Assembly: GCA_963513935.1 (NCBI GenBank)
Contig: OY740770.1
Coordinates: forward strand, 85,967,267 to 86,031,266
DNA: 64,000 bases
Direction of reading: 5' to 3'
Source of the DNA: Aphrophora alni
Taxonomy: Eukaryota > Arthropoda > Insecta > Hemiptera > Aphrophoridae
The position numbers and the translations under genes are program-made. The notes beneath the pieces are model-generated. The model worked only from the letters and a program-made list of their open reading frames with translations. It was not told the DNA's origin and did no database searches. Below, one piece after another: positions 63,326 to 64,000 of the stretch. Numbering within the stretch: position 1 is the first letter of the stretch; each line of letters opens with the position of its first letter.

Positions 63326-63690
63326 CTTTGTACCGTAAGTACAATTTTACAATATAAATACGTCAACATTTCAGATTGTTTTTCACACAGACAATAGTGA
63401 CAACGCAATGCTGAGCATTGGAATTTCTCATAAAAAATACTGTCAAGATATATTCTTACTGTCAAAAGAATTGTTGTACCTTATTAACACAGCGTAGTGT
63501 TTCTTTGTAGCCTACCACAAGTTTCCAATATAAACATATCTAACAATTCAGAGAATGAAAACTCATATTATGTATTGTTGTGTATCGTGCAGACAATGGT
63601 GCCGTCGTAAAGCTGGATATTGTATGTGACCCAGAAACCTTATGTCAAGATCTTCCTCTTGTTATTTTGTATTATTTAACTAGGGAATGC
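63326..63690 (+). repeat. Block G, copy 3: two degenerate units
   Basis: Unit one starts near TTCTTTGTACCGTAAGTACA (63326) and includes CGTCAACATTTCAG. Unit two has CTACCACAAGTTTCCAATAT (63513), TTCAGAGAATGAAAACTC, GGATATTGTATGTGACCCAG and ACCTTATGTCAAG. It matches the G repeats at 47.5 and 53.2 kb. Confidence 0.75.
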
Positions 63691-64000
63691 AATATATTTG
63701 ACAGAAGATATTTAGGTAGCTTTTTTATATAGCATACTGTTTTGAAATATATCACATTGTTTTATGTTTGACACTTATCGTTGATACTGAGAAATTATTT
63801 AATTTTTATAAGAATTAGAAATATGTTGATAGATAGAAAGAAGGAGAATTAGTTGTTTTTTCGACATTTGTTGAATATTTATCCAAATTTCCTTCTTTTA
63901 TTTTTTATTAGGTTATTTTTACTAATAATACAAAAGAGAAAGACGCTAAATATATTCGCTGTATTTGACTAATTTATTATAATATTTTATTTACAGGGAT
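63691..64000. other. AT-rich sequence, nothing recognised
   Basis: No feature seen to the end of the window. Confidence 0.5.

Overview
The window is strongly A+T-rich eukaryotic DNA with the texture of an arthropod, probably insect, intergenic or gene-desert region. I base this on long (AT)n and (AG)n microsatellites, the transposable-element families present (hAT, Helitron/Pif1-type helicase, RNase H-bearing non-LTR, RTE-type non-LTR, an LTR element, foldback MITEs) and the absence of any long open reading frame. I found no convincing host-gene exon. The longest reading frames are low-complexity translations or lie in transposon debris. Species and chromosome cannot be told from the sequence.

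Region 1 (1-35 kb) is built from dispersed, partly colinear paralogous blocks, here named D, C, A, B, X, Z and Y. D-C-A-B at about 2.0, 5.9, 6.8 and 7.7 kb reappear as D-C-A at 15.4, 17.5 and 20.5 kb. A-B appear again at 29.8 and 30.3 kb. X, Z and Y are paired at 23.2, 25.6 and 26.5 kb against X, Y and Z at 31.4, 33.2 and 34.5 kb. The blocks stay alignable while the spacers do not, which fits either old tandem segmental duplication with retained conserved islands or a set of unnamed repeats. Broken transposons sit among them: a Helitron/Pif1-type helicase fragment (8.5 kb), a foldback MITE against it (8.95 kb), an internally deleted hAT (9.9-10.6 kb), two hairpin elements carrying AT microsatellites (10.7 and 18.4 kb) and a tRNA-like, possibly SINE, sequence (25.1 kb).

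Region 2 (35-54 kb) is mostly featureless AT-rich DNA with two non-LTR retrotransposon remnants. One is an RNase H plus zinc-knuckle tail on the plus strand at 38.2-39.0 kb, split by an (AT)n tract. The other is an RTE-like reverse-transcriptase tail on the minus strand at 44.8-45.6 kb. A second tandem duplication of about 5.8-5.9 kb pairs block F (43.7 and 49.6 kb) with block G (47.5 and 53.2 kb). G is itself a degenerate repeat of about 200 bp that recurs at 63.3-63.7 kb.

Region 3 (54.4-60.9 kb) is the most structured part. A foldback MITE with 3-bp TTA flanks is interrupted near its right end by an almost pristine 6-kb LTR retrotransposon on the minus strand. Its two 1904-bp LTRs differ at only one dinucleotide that I could find. 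It has an initiator-tRNA-Met-type primer-binding site and a polypurine tract, but no gag-pol, so it is a non-autonomous (LARD-like) element. The left junction carries about 31 bp that look stitched from the LTR end and the MITE end. Region 4 (61-64 kb) holds a perfect 21-bp-stem hairpin, a probable truncated or solo LTR with a promoter on the minus strand, and more G repeats.
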